Notes under the pieces: generated by a model | The model's input: only the letters and a program-made list of their open reading frames with translations | What the model was told of the DNA's origin: nothing | Database searches by the model: none | Translations under genes and position numbers: made by a program | Part shown: piece after piece, positions 1 to 11,500 of the stretch | How the letters are laid out: each line of letters opens with the position of its first letter | Numbering within the stretch: the stretch's first letter is position 1 | Source of the DNA: Trifolium pratense | Taxonomy: Eukaryota > Streptophyta > Magnoliopsida > Fabales > Fabaceae | Assembly: GCF_020283565.1 (NCBI RefSeq) | Contig: NC_060060.1 | Location: forward strand, 72,649,257-72,713,256 | DNA length: 64,000 bases | Reading direction: 5' to 3'

Positions 1-32
1 GCTTCTAACCCTAAAAGCCAACCTCCAGTGGC

Positions 33-332
33 TTTGATAAAGGATCTCTTGGTGTGTTCCTTGAGAAGGGGACTGATGTCGTCCCAGATGTTGCTACATC
101 TGACCAGCAGTATGCAGAATCTTGTTGGATTTATTTTGACACTAGAAACTTATGGTTGACTTCTTGGGTGAGTTTATTTCTGATCCAAGTAAGTGGTAGT
201 GCAGATGTGTGTTTTGCTTTTCCTGTGTAAGCTTGATAAAGGATCTATTATTATGGTACCTGAGAAGGGGACTGATGTGCTCCCAGATGTTGGTACATCT
301 GACCTGCAGATTATGCAGAATCGTGTTGGATG
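33..332 (+). repeat. Diverged tandem duplication, about 100 bp, period 198 bp
   Basis: A block of about 98 bp at 33-130 recurs at 231-332. Both copies run from GATAAAGGATCT through GAGAAGGGGACTGATGT to a final GCAGAATC.TGTTGGA. They carry the GATGTnnnCCCAGATGTTG.TACATCTGACC signature that is scattered through this element. There is no convincing ORF; this is expanded or decayed sequence upstream of the extra-ORF remnant. Confidence 0.7.
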
Positions 333-805
333 ACAGTTGGGCATGTAAGGTGCTTGGAATTATGCATAGGAGTGCTCAAGTTGTATGGTCAGAAGAAGCT
401 TATCTGCCTATGTGAATCAGAATGTGGTGGTTCTGATCTTTCTTTAATAGTATGCTCTAGCAATGCATGACTATTGATTCCACTAGTAGTGGATGTAAGG
501 GCAGCAAAATATTGTCAGATACTGAGGTCTGATAATTGTCTTTGGTTATCTACTGCAAGTCACTCGAGAAAAGGGCTGATAATCAGAATCTTAGTCAAGC
601 TTTTAAGCAAACTAAGAAGTTTTGGAGTTTGTGAGTGACTTCACACCTATTAAGCATGACATCTTGCCTATTCAAAAGGTCATGATACAGAGTGTGGTTC
701 TGCAAGGACAGTGATCAAGATGTGTCCTTGTTAAGTAAAAGGGTTAGAGTGTTGTTCAAACATGTGTGGATGATCTGGTATTAAAGGTTAATCAACTACT
801 GATGG

Positions 806-1790
806 TTGATCCTCTTGTGTCCCCCTGCTGTTGTTAATTGTGACTTTGGTGCTTTCACTAAGGCCACAAGTGATTGTGTTGGTGAAACTCTCAAGGAAAC
901 TATCCCTGAGACAAATGTTGTACCAAGTGTAGGTACATTTGTGGCACCTGCAACTGCCACATATTTTGATACATCTGCAGCACCTGAAACTATAATAGAT
1001 CATAATGTTTCAGATATATCTTACCAGATGAATACTACTAAGAAAGAGAATACTACAAAAGTAATTATGATTGCTCATGCTCTGATTAGTAGAGTGCTAG
1101 TCTTTGTCGTGATGTTTGTGGATGTGTTATGCTATGAATCTAGTCATCCCGATCTAATATGTTCTTTTGTGAGAATTTATATCTGTCTGTCAATGTGCTA
1201 TGTGGGCTCGGTGAACCCAATTACGCTGCATGCCTCTGGTGTGTGTTTTTGTTGAAGTGAAAGAAGGTATGTCTTGTATCTCTCTCTCTCCATTGTCTGG
1301 TGCACGCTAATCAAGGGAAATATGATTTAAATTCTTCGGCAAATGTTAATTCTGCTGTTGATGCTTCTACTAAGGTCAATAGTTACTGTATTGATGAGTA
1401 TATCAAGGAAACTGTTCTTGAGACTAATGTTGTGCCAGATGTTTATACATTTGTGGCACCTGATACTGGTGTAGGCAAGAATGACCAAGATAATCCTGAC
1501 CAGGTGGATACTACTGAGCAAGAAAGAATTCCAGTAGTAGTAAGGACTGATAATAACTCTGGTAATAATGTTATGGGTTATTCTAAATCTGATGAGAGTA
1601 TTAGGTTTTTGTTTGCTGATAAAGAACCTTATGTTGACAAAAGAGTGGGTGATGATCCTGATGTTGTCATTGTGAATGACATAGTGGCTAGATAAGACAC
1701 CTAGTGCTAATGTTGTAGGAAGAATCAGAAGTAGGGCTGGTAAAAATGTGACAACTGTCAATACACTTGTCCAGAAATCTAAATCATGAA
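806..1790 (+). pseudogene. Decayed N-terminal half of the Sirevirus extra ('envelope-like') ORF
   Basis: Two open stretches (806-1255 and 1300-1695) encode low-complexity Thr/Val/Ala/Pro-rich peptide resembling the N-terminal half of the intact 740-aa extra ORF at 60981-63203. Each carries a KETxxETNVVPxVxTFVAP-type block, so this part has been duplicated. The second stretch also holds DPDVVIVND (1654-1680), matching EVIIVNE and EVILVNE in the younger copies. Positions 1700-1860 continue in other frames with R-rSrAGKNV and KPFYGPPR-like peptides, equivalent to the TRSRVNKG and KPVYGPPKP segments of the intact copy. There is no continuous frame, so no functional product is expected. Confidence 0.65.
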
Positions 1791-2006
1791 AGGTGACAAG
1801 ATTTGTTGGGAAGAAACCTTTTTACGGTCCACCAAGGACAAAGAGTAATAATGTATCTGTTACTGGGAGAAGAAAAAGAGTCTGAAAAGAAAGAACCCCC
1901 TTCTAGTAAATCAGACTTTGAAAGGGAGACAAGTGTAGCTACATTTGGTGACACATTCAGAAGAAGTGTGAAAGGAATGAAGGTCTGATGAGAACAGTGT
2001 CTGATC

Positions 2007-2660
2007 TAGGTGACTGTTTTGATAAGTTGGTAAGGGGATTTGTAGTGAATGTTGGTGACAATTGTGATGATCCTAAAAACCCTGAGTATAGGCAGGTTTT
2101 TGTGAGAGGAAGGTGTGTTCACTTCTCACCCTCTATAATCAACAAATTTTTTGGGAAGAAGTAATGAGGAAGTAGCTGAGCTGGAAGTCACAGATAATAT
2201 TTGTAGAACAATCACTGGGAATAGGCTGAAGCAATGGCCTTGTCAAATGAAACTTTCTGCATCTCAACTATCTCCTTTATATGCAGTTCTGAATAAGATT
2301 GTTGTTGTTAATCGGGTTCCTATCACTCATTCCAGTAATATAGCCAAAGAATTGGCTAGGTTCATTTATGTTGTTGGAACTAAGGCCAGGTTTGATTATG
2401 GTGCTTATGTCTTTTATGCCACTTTGGAACATGCTAAATCTTTTGCTCTACCCATAGCATTTCCTACTTTACTGTGTGGTATTGTTCTTGACCAACATCC
2501 AAATATTCTTGTGGACACTGATGTCCCTTGTAAAAGAAAAGGAAAGCTGAATATTGAGCAAAGGATGCTTGCAGGGACAAATGTTGCAGCAGGTGTTGGT
2601 ACATCTGTCCAGCAAAAGCTGGTGCTCTCACTAGGCAGCAAATGATAACTGACTTGATTG
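2007..2660 (+). pseudogene. Decayed conserved core of the extra ('envelope-like') ORF
   Basis: Translation gives the conserved core found in the intact 740-aa protein: NPEYRQVFVRGRCVHFSP near 2080-2130, then ATDN-like VTDNICR, SPLYAVLNKI, THSSNIAKELARFIYVVGTK, LLCGIVLDQHPNIL and DVPCKRKG. The remnant of this domain ends at GTNVAAGVGTSVQ near 2578-2612. The frame shifts near 2150 (GKK stop), so the ORF starting at 2151 is only part of it. Plant databases label this region 'putative plant transposon protein' or 'envelope-like' (recalled, not checked). No biochemical activity is known to me. It is decayed in this copy. Confidence 0.75.
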
Positions 2661-2689
2661 AGTCTAGTAGAGCTCTCAGGAAACTGAAG

Positions 2690-3060
2690 ACTGTGATGAT
2701 CCTTTGAGCAAAGAATTCATGAAGGTTTTTGACATGGGTAGATGTGTTGAATTTTCACCTGATGTGATTAATAAGTTTTTGGGCAGGAGTGAAGAACCTG
2801 AAGCTGAGGTAGAGTTTTTCTGACAGTGCTATAGGCTTGAGTAACTTTATCTACACTGTTGGTACCAAGACCAAATGGGATTTTGACTCTTATATTTTTC
2901 AAACTACTAAGCATGCTAAGTGAAGATGCCAACAACATTTCCAATGTGCTTTGTAGTACTATTCTTGATCAGCATCCTAGTATTTTGATCAGCTCTGATG
3001 TTATCTGTAAGAGGGAATCTCCTCTCACGTGGTTTGGAGTATTGATGTTTTGAATGTGGT
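2690..3060 (+). pseudogene. Second, partial copy of the extra-ORF core domain
   Basis: Immediately after the first core remnant the same domain starts again: FDMGRCVEFSPDVINKFLGRSEE near 2730-2790, a GLSNFIYTVGTKTKWDFDS-like stretch near 2834-2890, and STILDQHPSILISSDVICKRE near 2950-3015, in more than one frame. This parallels RGKCVQFSPIVINQYLQRS, KFIYAVGTKANFDYG and NIILEQHPDILRSSDVPCKRK of the intact ORF. The core domain is therefore partly duplicated in tandem in this copy. Confidence 0.6.
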
Positions 3061-4330
3061 AGAAGAAACTGATCTTGATGATCTTCCACTTGACCAAAGT
3101 TGTTGCTCAAAGTGTGACTAAAAAGAGAACTAGCATGGTACGATTGTTTGGATGTGCATTCTGCTGAGAAGTATTATATGTGTTCAGATGTGTTATGATC
3201 ATATGCGATAATGTGATGATCAAAGGTGATTACTACTATGGTAAGTGACTGTCTCAGACCCGTTTCTAAAACCTCTAGTTTGATGTTCTTATGTGATGAC
3301 AATATATCTATTGTTGAAGATGTTTTTGGTATATGTCTCTTGAGATTGAAACTGAATAATACTCATCTGTGTTGAATAACTTGTCTGTTCTGGTACGAGA
3401 TGTTGTAACATCTGTCTCAACATCATGTTATCTCAAGTGTTCCAACATTGTGTACAACATCTGTCACCAAAATGCCAAAATGTGGTTGACTCTGAGCCAA
3501 ATATTGAGGATGATGTTCTGGGCATCATGTCACTTGACAGGAAGAAAGTTGACATCTCTTCTGTCCTCTTAGAGAATGTTTCATTCATTTTGAAGAAAAT
3601 GTCTAGAAATAGAAATTTGTGTTTTAAAGGAGATAATGCTACGAGAAGCTGGATTTTTGGTAAGTATATTTTTAACAATGAAGCAAGCTACAACGTTTAT
3701 GGTGAAGCTACCAATAACCTTTATGGGTGTAATCTCTAAGAGTATTATGAGACGACTCTTTAAGATTGAAAGATCAGAAGCACTACAAAGCCAAAAAGGG
3801 AGTGTCTTTGACTTATGACTATAGATTTCGTTTGTCGGACCACATGTTCCTAACATTGTTTTCTCTACCGGTTGGTACATGTTGTTTCCAAGAACAATGT
3901 TTTCTCATGCTCTTGTCATGTTGTGGAAACAAGGGGAAAATGTATATTTTGTGAGTGTTGACTATGGAGTTTGATGTGGTGGATATGATATGGTCTCTCC
4001 ATTTCTGATTTATATATGATGAACTATGTATCCCATGGTGTTATGTTTGGCTGTAGTAGCTCTGTGCACTATGTGGTTGATGTGATGAAGATAGTATAGG
4101 TTTATGCCCTGTTACTTATGATCTTCATGCTATACTGTTGGAGTTTGGTCATGGTATTGTGGGTGAAAGTGCGCATGTTCTCTTCCCACTACTTTTGTTC
4201 TCCGTATCTTTTGTGGGCTAGGCCATGGATTTCTAGCACCTCTGTGTGCATTATGGTCTGTATTGTGTGCACTCTGAAGCGTTTGTCTGCTACTCTATGT
4301 TCTGATATGGATGATGTTTGTCAAAATTAT
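3061..4330 (+). other. Non-coding or decayed 3' region of Copia A#1
   Basis: There is no convincing gene. Short open stretches occur, and one (about 3535-3700, VDISSVLLENVSFIL...) loosely recalls the LDNVSFHLENGSARW segment that precedes the extra-ORF core. That match is too weak to annotate as a third copy. The GACAxxTGT/ACATCTGTC quasi-palindromic motif is dense at 3390-3465. The rest looks like GT-rich filler. Confidence 0.4.
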
Positions 4331-4632
4331 GACTAAAAAGGGGGAGTAGTGTGTGTGTGTGCCAAGTGTGTGGACAGATGTTCTCACATCTGGTGACTGT
4401 TTCTATGCTCGTATTGATGTTCTTATGCTTCTATGCTCGTATTGAGGGGGAGTGTGAGTTATCTATATATGCATATGTTGAGGGGGAGTAATGCTATTCA
4501 GGAGGAGTAGTAGTGTGTAGCTAGCCTGATAATGCTAGCTTATGCTCTGATAGTGTGCTTGATGGTTGTGGGAGTGCTATGTTCCTGATGTGTGATGTCA
4601 TGTCTGATGTCTAGACATCCTGATCTGATGTG

Positions 4633-5582
4633 TGAGAATTTATTTTTCTCAGTATGTGGGAGTTTATTTCTCCCTATGTGGTTCTTTTGTGAGAGTTTAG
4701 TTCTCTCTGTTATGTAACTTGCACTTCTGATACTGCTATGGTACCTCTTTGCCTCTATTCTTTTGTTTAATGCACACTGACTTTATTTGTCAGAATTTGT
4801 GGCTAAAAAGGGGGAGTAGTGATCTGTGATATGTAAGATCTATCTGTGTGGACAGATGTGCTGACATCTGGTATCTGCGTGATGTGTGGACAGATGTGCT
4901 GACATCTGGTGTGTATGTTGTTGCGGTTCTTTCTGCGATGTGTTAATCTTCTAGGCCTATGTCTGAGTGGAGTAAATGTTACCTTCAGCTCTGTGTGATG
5001 TGTTGCAAGAATTCCAAAAAGCATTTAAATTTGTAGCATAGGGCATGATCATAATCATAGTCATAGAAATATGGATGATTCATCGTGCTTAGTCATAATC
5101 ATAGAAATATGGATGACTTTTATGCTTAGGATCACAGTCATAGAAATATGGGTGATTTAGGTCACATTCATAGCAATATGGGTGACTTAGTTAGTTACAT
5201 TCATAGAAATATGGGTAACTTGTACATGCTTATTTATGAATGCACACATGTGTGTCTACAACAATCATTAAGCGTTGATCACTCTGATTGAATGTTTCTG
5301 CTATTACAAGGATGTTGTAGTTCCTATGGTTGATTACATTGTATGCTTGTGCTCTGTCATGCACAAATTCAGGGGGAGTGGTAGTATGAATAAGTGACAA
5401 GTGTGATGCCAGATACTGAGACATCTTGGCTTTATTCTCTGGTGGCTGGGAATTTATTTTTCCTAGTTCTATATTTGTGGGAATTTATTTTTCCCTGGTG
5501 ATCTTTTGTTGAATGGATGTACTCTGATTATAGGAGTTTATTTCTCCTATCTTTGAATCCACTATGAGAGTTTATTTCTCTC
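4633..5582 (+). repeat. Seven hairpins with a constant TTTATTT loop and varying stems
   Basis: Inverted repeats around a 7-nt loop: 4633-4651 (TGAGAA/TTCTCA), 4658-4674 (GGGAG/CTCCC), 4691-4707 (GAGAG/CTCTC, loop TTTAGTT), 5446-5466 (CTGGGAA/TTCCTAG, one G-T pair), 5479-5495 (GGGAA/TTCCC), 5530-5550 (ATAGGAG/CTCCTAT) and 5566-5582 (GAGAG/CTCTC). The stems differ but stay complementary; the loop is TTTATTT in six of seven. All have a purine-rich 5' arm in the element sense. Function unknown. They sit between and beside the GGGGGAG tracts. Confidence 0.8.
5055..5222 (+). repeat. Five imperfect GAAATATGGRTGAYTT direct repeats
   Basis: The unit CATAGAAATATGGATGATT or close variants recurs about every 30-45 bp near 5064, 5103, 5139, 5169 and 5202, with spacers of CAT/ATCATAGTCATA-type sequence. 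It is a local minisatellite-like expansion in the 3' non-coding region and shows no coding potential. Confidence 0.65.
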
Positions 5583-5783
5583 TATCTGCTCTGTGAGGCT
5601 ATATGTGGTTATTCCTGCTATTGCATGCCTCTGATGCTACTTACCTCTCTTGGAAGTAGTCTTACTATGTGTTACTTTCTTTCCTAGTTGTGTGATCATG
5701 TTGAATCGAAGGAAAGGTAATACTGTATCTCTCCATATACTGGTCTAATATTGTTTTAGCCAAAATTTGCCAAAGGGGGAGAT

Positions 5784-6989
5784 TGTTGGGTTTTTGTATA
5801 TTGGCTACATTTTGCGAAAACATATTTTAGCCAAGTGTTGAGACAAATGTGCTGACCCCAAGTGTTGAGACAAATGTGCTGACCCCAAGTGTTGTGACAA
5901 ATGTTGTTACACTTTGGAACAACACCTGACTCTGTTCTGCGCGCGCCAGCTAGCGTTTTTATTTTCTACTCAATCTTTCGAAGATTTGATTGAAGAATTA
6001 TTTCGTGGTTTCTTATACAACAAGGCGCACGTGATCAATGTGTTTCAGAAGGCAGCTGAACCCTAGTTCTATTTTCTAAAGGAATTATATTTTTAGAAAA
6101 TATAATATTTGTTTCAAAAATATATCTTGTGAAGATTGCTGCAAAAATATAAAAGATTTATTTCAAATAAATCTTTGTGCTTCCAGAAGATTAGAAGATT
6201 TAATTTTAAAATATATTTACAACAAATATATTTATGGAAGGAATATTTGATGCAAAGAAAGATTTGGTAAAAATATATATTTTGCATCTAGAAGATTTCT
6301 TGGAGGTGAAGCATTGTGAAAAGCCCACGAGGCTGTGCTATATAAAGGGTGCTGCTAACCCTATTTGATTCACCGAAACTTGAAGCAAAAAGAGAATATC
6401 AAAGATGTAGTCTTTTAAGGGTTTCGTGTCTTTAAGCCGCTCTCTAGGAGAGTTGGTGTAAAGTGAACCACTCGAGTTGTGAGATGGTCACCATGTCCTC
6501 ACTCAGAAACCTATAGGTAATGAGTTGAGTATTGTCTTGGAGGAAGCTTTTAAGCAACTCCAAATTGTGAACTTAGTCGTTGGCTAGGTGGTGATGTTAT
6601 TGAAGTGTGTCTTCATCTTTGTCAAGGAGAGTGTCTCCATTATGTTGTTATTGAAATCCTTACTGGTTGTAAGGTTGAGGGGAGTGAGACGGGGTCTTAT
6701 ATCTAGGAGTTCCTAGGTAGAAGTTGCATTGGGTAGGGATTAAGTGAGGAGTTGTAAACGGGGGAGTTTAGCTCCGAATTAATACTGCTGATAGTGAATT
6801 TCCTCCTGGATTGGTATCCCCCAGATTAGGCTGTTAGGCTGAACTGGGTTAACAATTATGTGTGTCGTTTATGCTTTTCAGTATATGTTTTTAATGCTCT
6901 GTTTTATTGTTCTTACTGCTAAGACAAGTGTTGCGACAAGTGTCGGCACATCGTGGACAACACTTGTCTACTGTGTACCAGAATTTCAA
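5784..6989 (+). repeat. 3' LTR of Copia A#1 (1206 bp)
   Basis: It begins TGTTGGGTTTTTGTATATTG directly after the polypurine tract and ends CCAGAATTTCA. Both ends match the LTRs of Copia A#2 and A#3 read on the minus strand. It is about 165 bp longer than those and clearly diverged, so it is an older subfamily member. A TATA element lies at 6339-6346. The ends are rich in the GACAxxTGT motif (5843-5920 and 6921-6972). Confidence 0.85.
6339..6346 (+). promoter_or_regulatory. Candidate LTR TATA box
   Basis: TATATAAA in the context GTGCTATATAAAGGGTGC lies within the LTR, where the U3/R boundary is expected. The equivalent TATAAATA is present in the other Copia A LTRs. Confidence 0.5.
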
Positions 6990-8523
6990 AGAGGATGAGA
7001 TGAATGAGGATGAGTTTGCTTTATTCACCAAGTTTCAGCAATGGAACAGATTTAACAAAAGAAATTTCAGAGGTAACAGCTCCAGAAATTTTGTCAGCAA
7101 AAAGGATGATCAGAAGAACTGCTTCAACTGTAAGAAGCCAGGACACTTTATTGCTGATTGTCCAGAAATGTCTGCTAAAGACAAAAGCAAAAGATACAGC
7201 TCAAAGAAGCAACAATTCAAGAGTAAATTGAGAAAGAGTCTGATGGCTACCTTTGAAGAGCTATCATCTGAGGAAGAAGTTGAGGAAGAAGAAGAGGCAA
7301 ATCTAGCCCTGATGGCTTCAACTGACTCAGATGCAGACTCAGACGATGAATCAGAATCAGAATCAGATTCTGAAGTAACTGATGAGGTATTTTCTGACTG
7401 CTCTAAATCTCAACTTATAACTGCACTTAACAAGGTCATTGAGAAACATCTCAGAGTGTTAAGTAAACAAAAAGTTTTACAAGAAAAGCTTAACACTCTG
7501 ACTGAACAAGCAGAACACTTTCAAGGTCTGTATCAAGAAACTCTGAATAGAGTAAATGACTTTGAAAAGGGTTGTGCTGTTTGTCACAAACCTATTGATG
7601 AGCAGGAAATAGCTCTTCAACAGTTTGTGCATCTCAACCTTGGTAAGAGCAAAGCTGCTAATCTTGTTTATAATGTCATGAGACATAGAGGAGAGGGACT
7701 TGGCTATGAATATGGTAGAACATATTCAAAGCTGAAGACCTCTGCCAAAAAGGTTGGAAAATCTTGGGTTTATTATGTTGTTCCACAAAGTGAAGAGGGA
7801 AAGAATCCTGGTAGTGTTGAAAATGACAAAGATGATCTGAGTGATTTAGAAGCTGACAGCTCAGAGGAACCCAGTTCCTCAGGATCTGGAGAAAGATGTT
7901 CAGAAGATAGAAGTTGTTCAGAACCTGAGAACATCAGTTCAGAAGTTCTGAAAGCTTCAACATCTGAAACTTCAAATTCTGGATCCAAAGGAACTTCAGT
8001 ACCTGAAGCTAGTCAATCTAAAAGATCAGAAGTTTTTAAAAGAAAAAATTCTAAATCTCAGATGGAATACAGGACTCAGATTATTTATGATTCTAGAGTC
8101 AGTAGATATAATCAATCAGAACATGGGATTGGTGATAAATACAAACCCTGGAATCATAAACAATCCAAATCCTGGAATAATAACAGATTTCAAAAGAAAA
8201 GGTTTCAAAAAGGTCATTATTCCAAACCAAGATCTTTTTCTAACACTAGACAACATAGTAAGCATGTATGGACTAACAAGCGTGGACCCAGAAGATGGGT
8301 ACCAAAAGCTGAAATAATGTATCATTCAGATTTACCAACTAGGAAAGGATATGTCCTACCTAGAGTGTGGAAACAAGTCTTATGCAAAGGAAGAAGGGCT
8401 TATGTCCTAGACCAATGGCTGACAAGTTCTCAAGTTAACAATCAGAACTTGATAAATGAAGAGGAAGAATATTGGGATGACTTTATCATTAACCTTGATG
8501 AAGAGTTCTATCGCAATGATTAA
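6990..8523 (+). pseudogene. Copia B#1 gag, C-terminal part (truncated by Copia A#1)
   Basis: The open frame (running back into the preceding LTR to 6907, but truly gag from 6990) encodes a capsid-like tail. It has a CCHC zinc knuckle CFNCKKPGHFIADC (near 7120-7162), then a Glu/Asp/Ser-rich acidic stretch (about 7255-7390), a coiled-coil-like Lys/Leu/Glu segment (about 7430-7560), CAVCHKPIDEQ and GLGYEYGRTYSKLK, then a long Ser-rich and basic Asn/Arg/Lys-rich tail. The knuckle would bind genomic RNA during particle assembly. The N-terminus was removed by the Copia A#1 insertion. It ends at TAA 8521-8523, while the protease frame opens at 8520 in the -1 frame; this could be decay or a frameshift site. 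Confidence 0.75.
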
Positions 8524-11500
8524 AGTTGTTTCTCATACAGCCTGCCACTCAAAGAAGTATCATGAAACACTCATGGTATCTGGATAGTGGATGTTCAAGG
8601 CATATGACTGGTGACAAACAACTATTTTCTAAGCTGACTATGAAAGAAGGAGGATCTGTTGGCTTTGGAGGCAATCAAAAAGGAAAGATAATAGGTACAG
8701 GTACAGTAGGTAATTCTTCCCTATCTATTAATGATGTTTGGTTAGTAGATGGACTCAAACATAACTTATTGAGCATAAGTCAATTTTGCGACAATGGTTA
8801 TATAGTTGTCTTTAATAAGGAATCATGTACTGTATCTAATCAATCTGATAACTCCATTATATTCAAAGGTCTGAGAAAGAACAATGTTTGAATGAACAAA
8901 AAGTGATGTGTCTTTTGACCTTGAGTGAGGAAAAATGGATCTGGCATAAAAGGTTAGAACAATGCTAACTGGAGGTTAATCTCTAAGCTTAGCAAGCTTG
9001 ACCTTGTCAGAGGTTTACCTAAAATTAAATATCACTCAAACACACTTTGTGGTTCTTGTCAAAAAGGAAAGATTACAAAATCTTCTTTTAAACCTAAAAG
9101 CATTGTCTCTACCTCAAGACCATTGGAACTACTTCACATTGATCTTTTTGGACCAGTTAACACTGCTTCAATCAATGGGAAGAAGTATGGATTAGTGATT
9201 GTTGATGATTACAGTAGATGGACTTGGGTAAAATTCCTTAGAACAAAAGATGAAGCTTATGATGAGTTTAGCATCTTCTGCAAACAAATTCAAAATGAAA
9301 AAGGCTACACTATTTTAAAAGTTAGAAGTGATCATGGTGGAGAATTTGAAAATGAACCTTTTGAAAACTTTTGTGAAAAATATGGCATTCTGCATGAATT
9401 CTCTTCTCCTAGAACTCCTCAACAAAATGGGGTTGTAGAAAGGAAGAATAGAACTCTGCAAGAAATGGCCAGAACCATGATGCATGAAACAAATGTAGCA
9501 AAGTTTTTATGGGCAGAAGCTGTAAACACAGCATGTTATGTTCAAAATAGAATCTATATCAGATCTAAGTTGAACAAAACTGCTTATGAATTGTTCAAAG
9601 GAAGAAAACCTGATATCTCTTATTTTCATCAGTTTGGATGTACATGTTATATCTTAAACAATAAAGTCCATCTAAAGAAATTTGATGCTAGAGGTTATAA
9701 GGGTATTTTTATAGGATACTCTGAACGCTCAAAAGCATACAGACTGTATATTTCTGAAACACACACTGTGGAAGAAAGTATGCATGTCAAATTTGATGAC
9801 AAAGAGCCTGACCAAGTGTCAGAGCTTGTGGAAGGTTTGTCTAGATTTCAGGTATCAGAGGATCAATATTCAGATATTCCAAACTACTCAGAACATCCAT
9901 TCTCTGAAAAACCTCTGAACACAACAGTTCCTACTGACTCTGAACAACAAAGAACTGAAGCAACTGCTGAACCTGATGTTGATGAGTCTGAAGATGATGA
10001 GCCCCCAAGAAATACCTTCAAATACAAATCATCACATCCAGAGGAACTGATCTTAGGCAACAAGGATAGTCCAAGAAAGACAAGATCTCAACTGAGAAAT
10101 GAGGAATCTTTAGTTGGTCTTATCTCAATGATGGAACCTTCAAAGATTGATGAAGCTCTGAAGGATGATGCTTGGATTGTAGCAATGCAAGAAGAGCTGA
10201 ATCAATTTCAAAGAAATGATGTCTGGACTTTAGTGCCTAAACCTTCACACAAGAACATTATTGGAACAAAATGGGTTTTCAGAAACAAGCTGAATGAACA
10301 AGGTGAAGTGGTAAGAAACAAGGCTAGATTGGTTGCACAAGGTTATAGTCAACAAGAGGGGATTGACTATACTGAAACCTTTGCACCAGTTGCTAGGCTT
10401 GAAGCAATCAGGTTACTTCTATCTTATGCTGTTAATCATGGAATAACCTTATATCAGATGGATGTGAAGAGTGCCTTCTTAAATGGTTTCATTTCTGAAG
10501 AAGTGTATGTTAAGCAACCTCCTGGTTTTGAAGATGTCTCAAACCCAGAACATGTTTTTAAACTAAAGAAATCACTGTATGGTCTGAAACAAGCTCCAAG
10601 AGCTTGGTATGATAGACTCAGTAATTTCCTTCTTGAAAAGGGTTTTGAGAAAGGGAAAGTTGACTGCACACTCTTTAGAAAAACAACCAAAGAAGACATT
10701 TTAATCATTCAAATTTATGTTGATGATATTATTTTTGGTTCAACTAATGCTGCTTTGTGCAAGAATTTTTCTAAGATAATGCAGGATGAATTTGAAATGA
10801 GCATGATGGGAGAGTTGAAGTTCTTTCTTGGAATTCAAATCAATCAGAAGAAGGAAGGAACTTATGTTCATCAATCAAAATACACTAAAGAACTTCTGAA
10901 GAAATTCAATCTAGATGACTGCAAGATAATGAACACTCCTATGCACTCAACTACCAACATGAGCAAGTCAGATGATGAAGGAAAAGTAGATCAAAAGGTC
11001 TACAGAGGTATGATTGGTTCTTTACTCTATCTGACAGCCTCTAGACCAGATATTTTATTCAGTGTATGCTTATGTGTAAGATTCCAGTCAGATCCTAGAG
11101 AATCTCATCTTACAGCTGTAAAGAGAATCTTCAGGTATCTGAAAGGAACAACTAATCTTGGACTTCTTTATAAGAAATCCAATGATTATGTACTGAATGG
11201 ATTCTGTGATGCTGACTATGCTGGAGATAAAATTGAAAGAAAATCCACAAGTGGCAATTGTCAATTTGTTGGTGAAAACCTTATCTCCTGGGCTAGTAAA
11301 AGACAAACTACTATAGCTTTGTCTACAGCAGAAGCAGAATACATTTCAGCAGCTAAGTGTTGTACACAACTACTCTGGTTAAAATATCAGTTAGAAGATT
11401 ATCAGGTAAGCAGTAACAATATTCCTTTATATTGTGACAATACTGCAGCCATTCATTTATCTAAAAATCCTATCCTACACTCTAGAGCCAAACATATTGA

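Larger units (their letters stand above)
4335..5783 (+). promoter_or_regulatory. Multiple polypurine tracts of Copia A#1 (Sirevirus hallmark)
   Basis: Six GGGGGAG tracts precede the LTR: 4335-4346 (AAAAAGGGGGAG), 4444-4452, 4480-4488, 4805-4816 (AAAAAGGGGGAG), 5370-5378, and the LTR-adjacent tract at 5771-5783 ending GGGGGAGAT. The last abuts TGTTGGG of the LTR and is the expected primer for plus-strand DNA synthesis. Repeated upstream tracts are a described trait of Sireviruses (recalled). The same pattern appears in Copia A#2, A#3 and Copia B. Confidence 0.75.
1..6989 (+). mobile_element. Copia A#1: 3' portion of a decayed Sirevirus-type Ty1/copia element
   Basis: This is the 3' end of an older copy of the family seen better preserved at 41854-56927 and 59132-64000. 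It contains remnants of the post-pol extra ORF, a long non-coding region with repeated GGGGGAG tracts, and a complete 3' LTR (5784-6989). The 5' LTR, gag and pol would lie before position 1. It ends inside the gag of Copia B#1, whose reading frame resumes at 6990, so this element inserted into Copia B#1. The expected 5-bp target duplicate (AAGAG, 6990-6994) cannot be checked because the other end is outside the window. Stops, frameshifts and internal duplications show that it is old. Confidence 0.85.

Noticed and set aside
6907..6989. N-terminal extension of the Copia B gag ORF
   Set aside because: These codons are the end of the Copia A#1 LTR and not gag; the frame is open there by chance.
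8517..8530. Programmed -1 frameshift between Copia B gag and protease
   Set aside because: The frames do overlap, but there is no clear slippery heptamer, the copy has two further frameshifts within 450 bp, and the related Copia A has gag and pol in one frame. Decay is the simpler reading.
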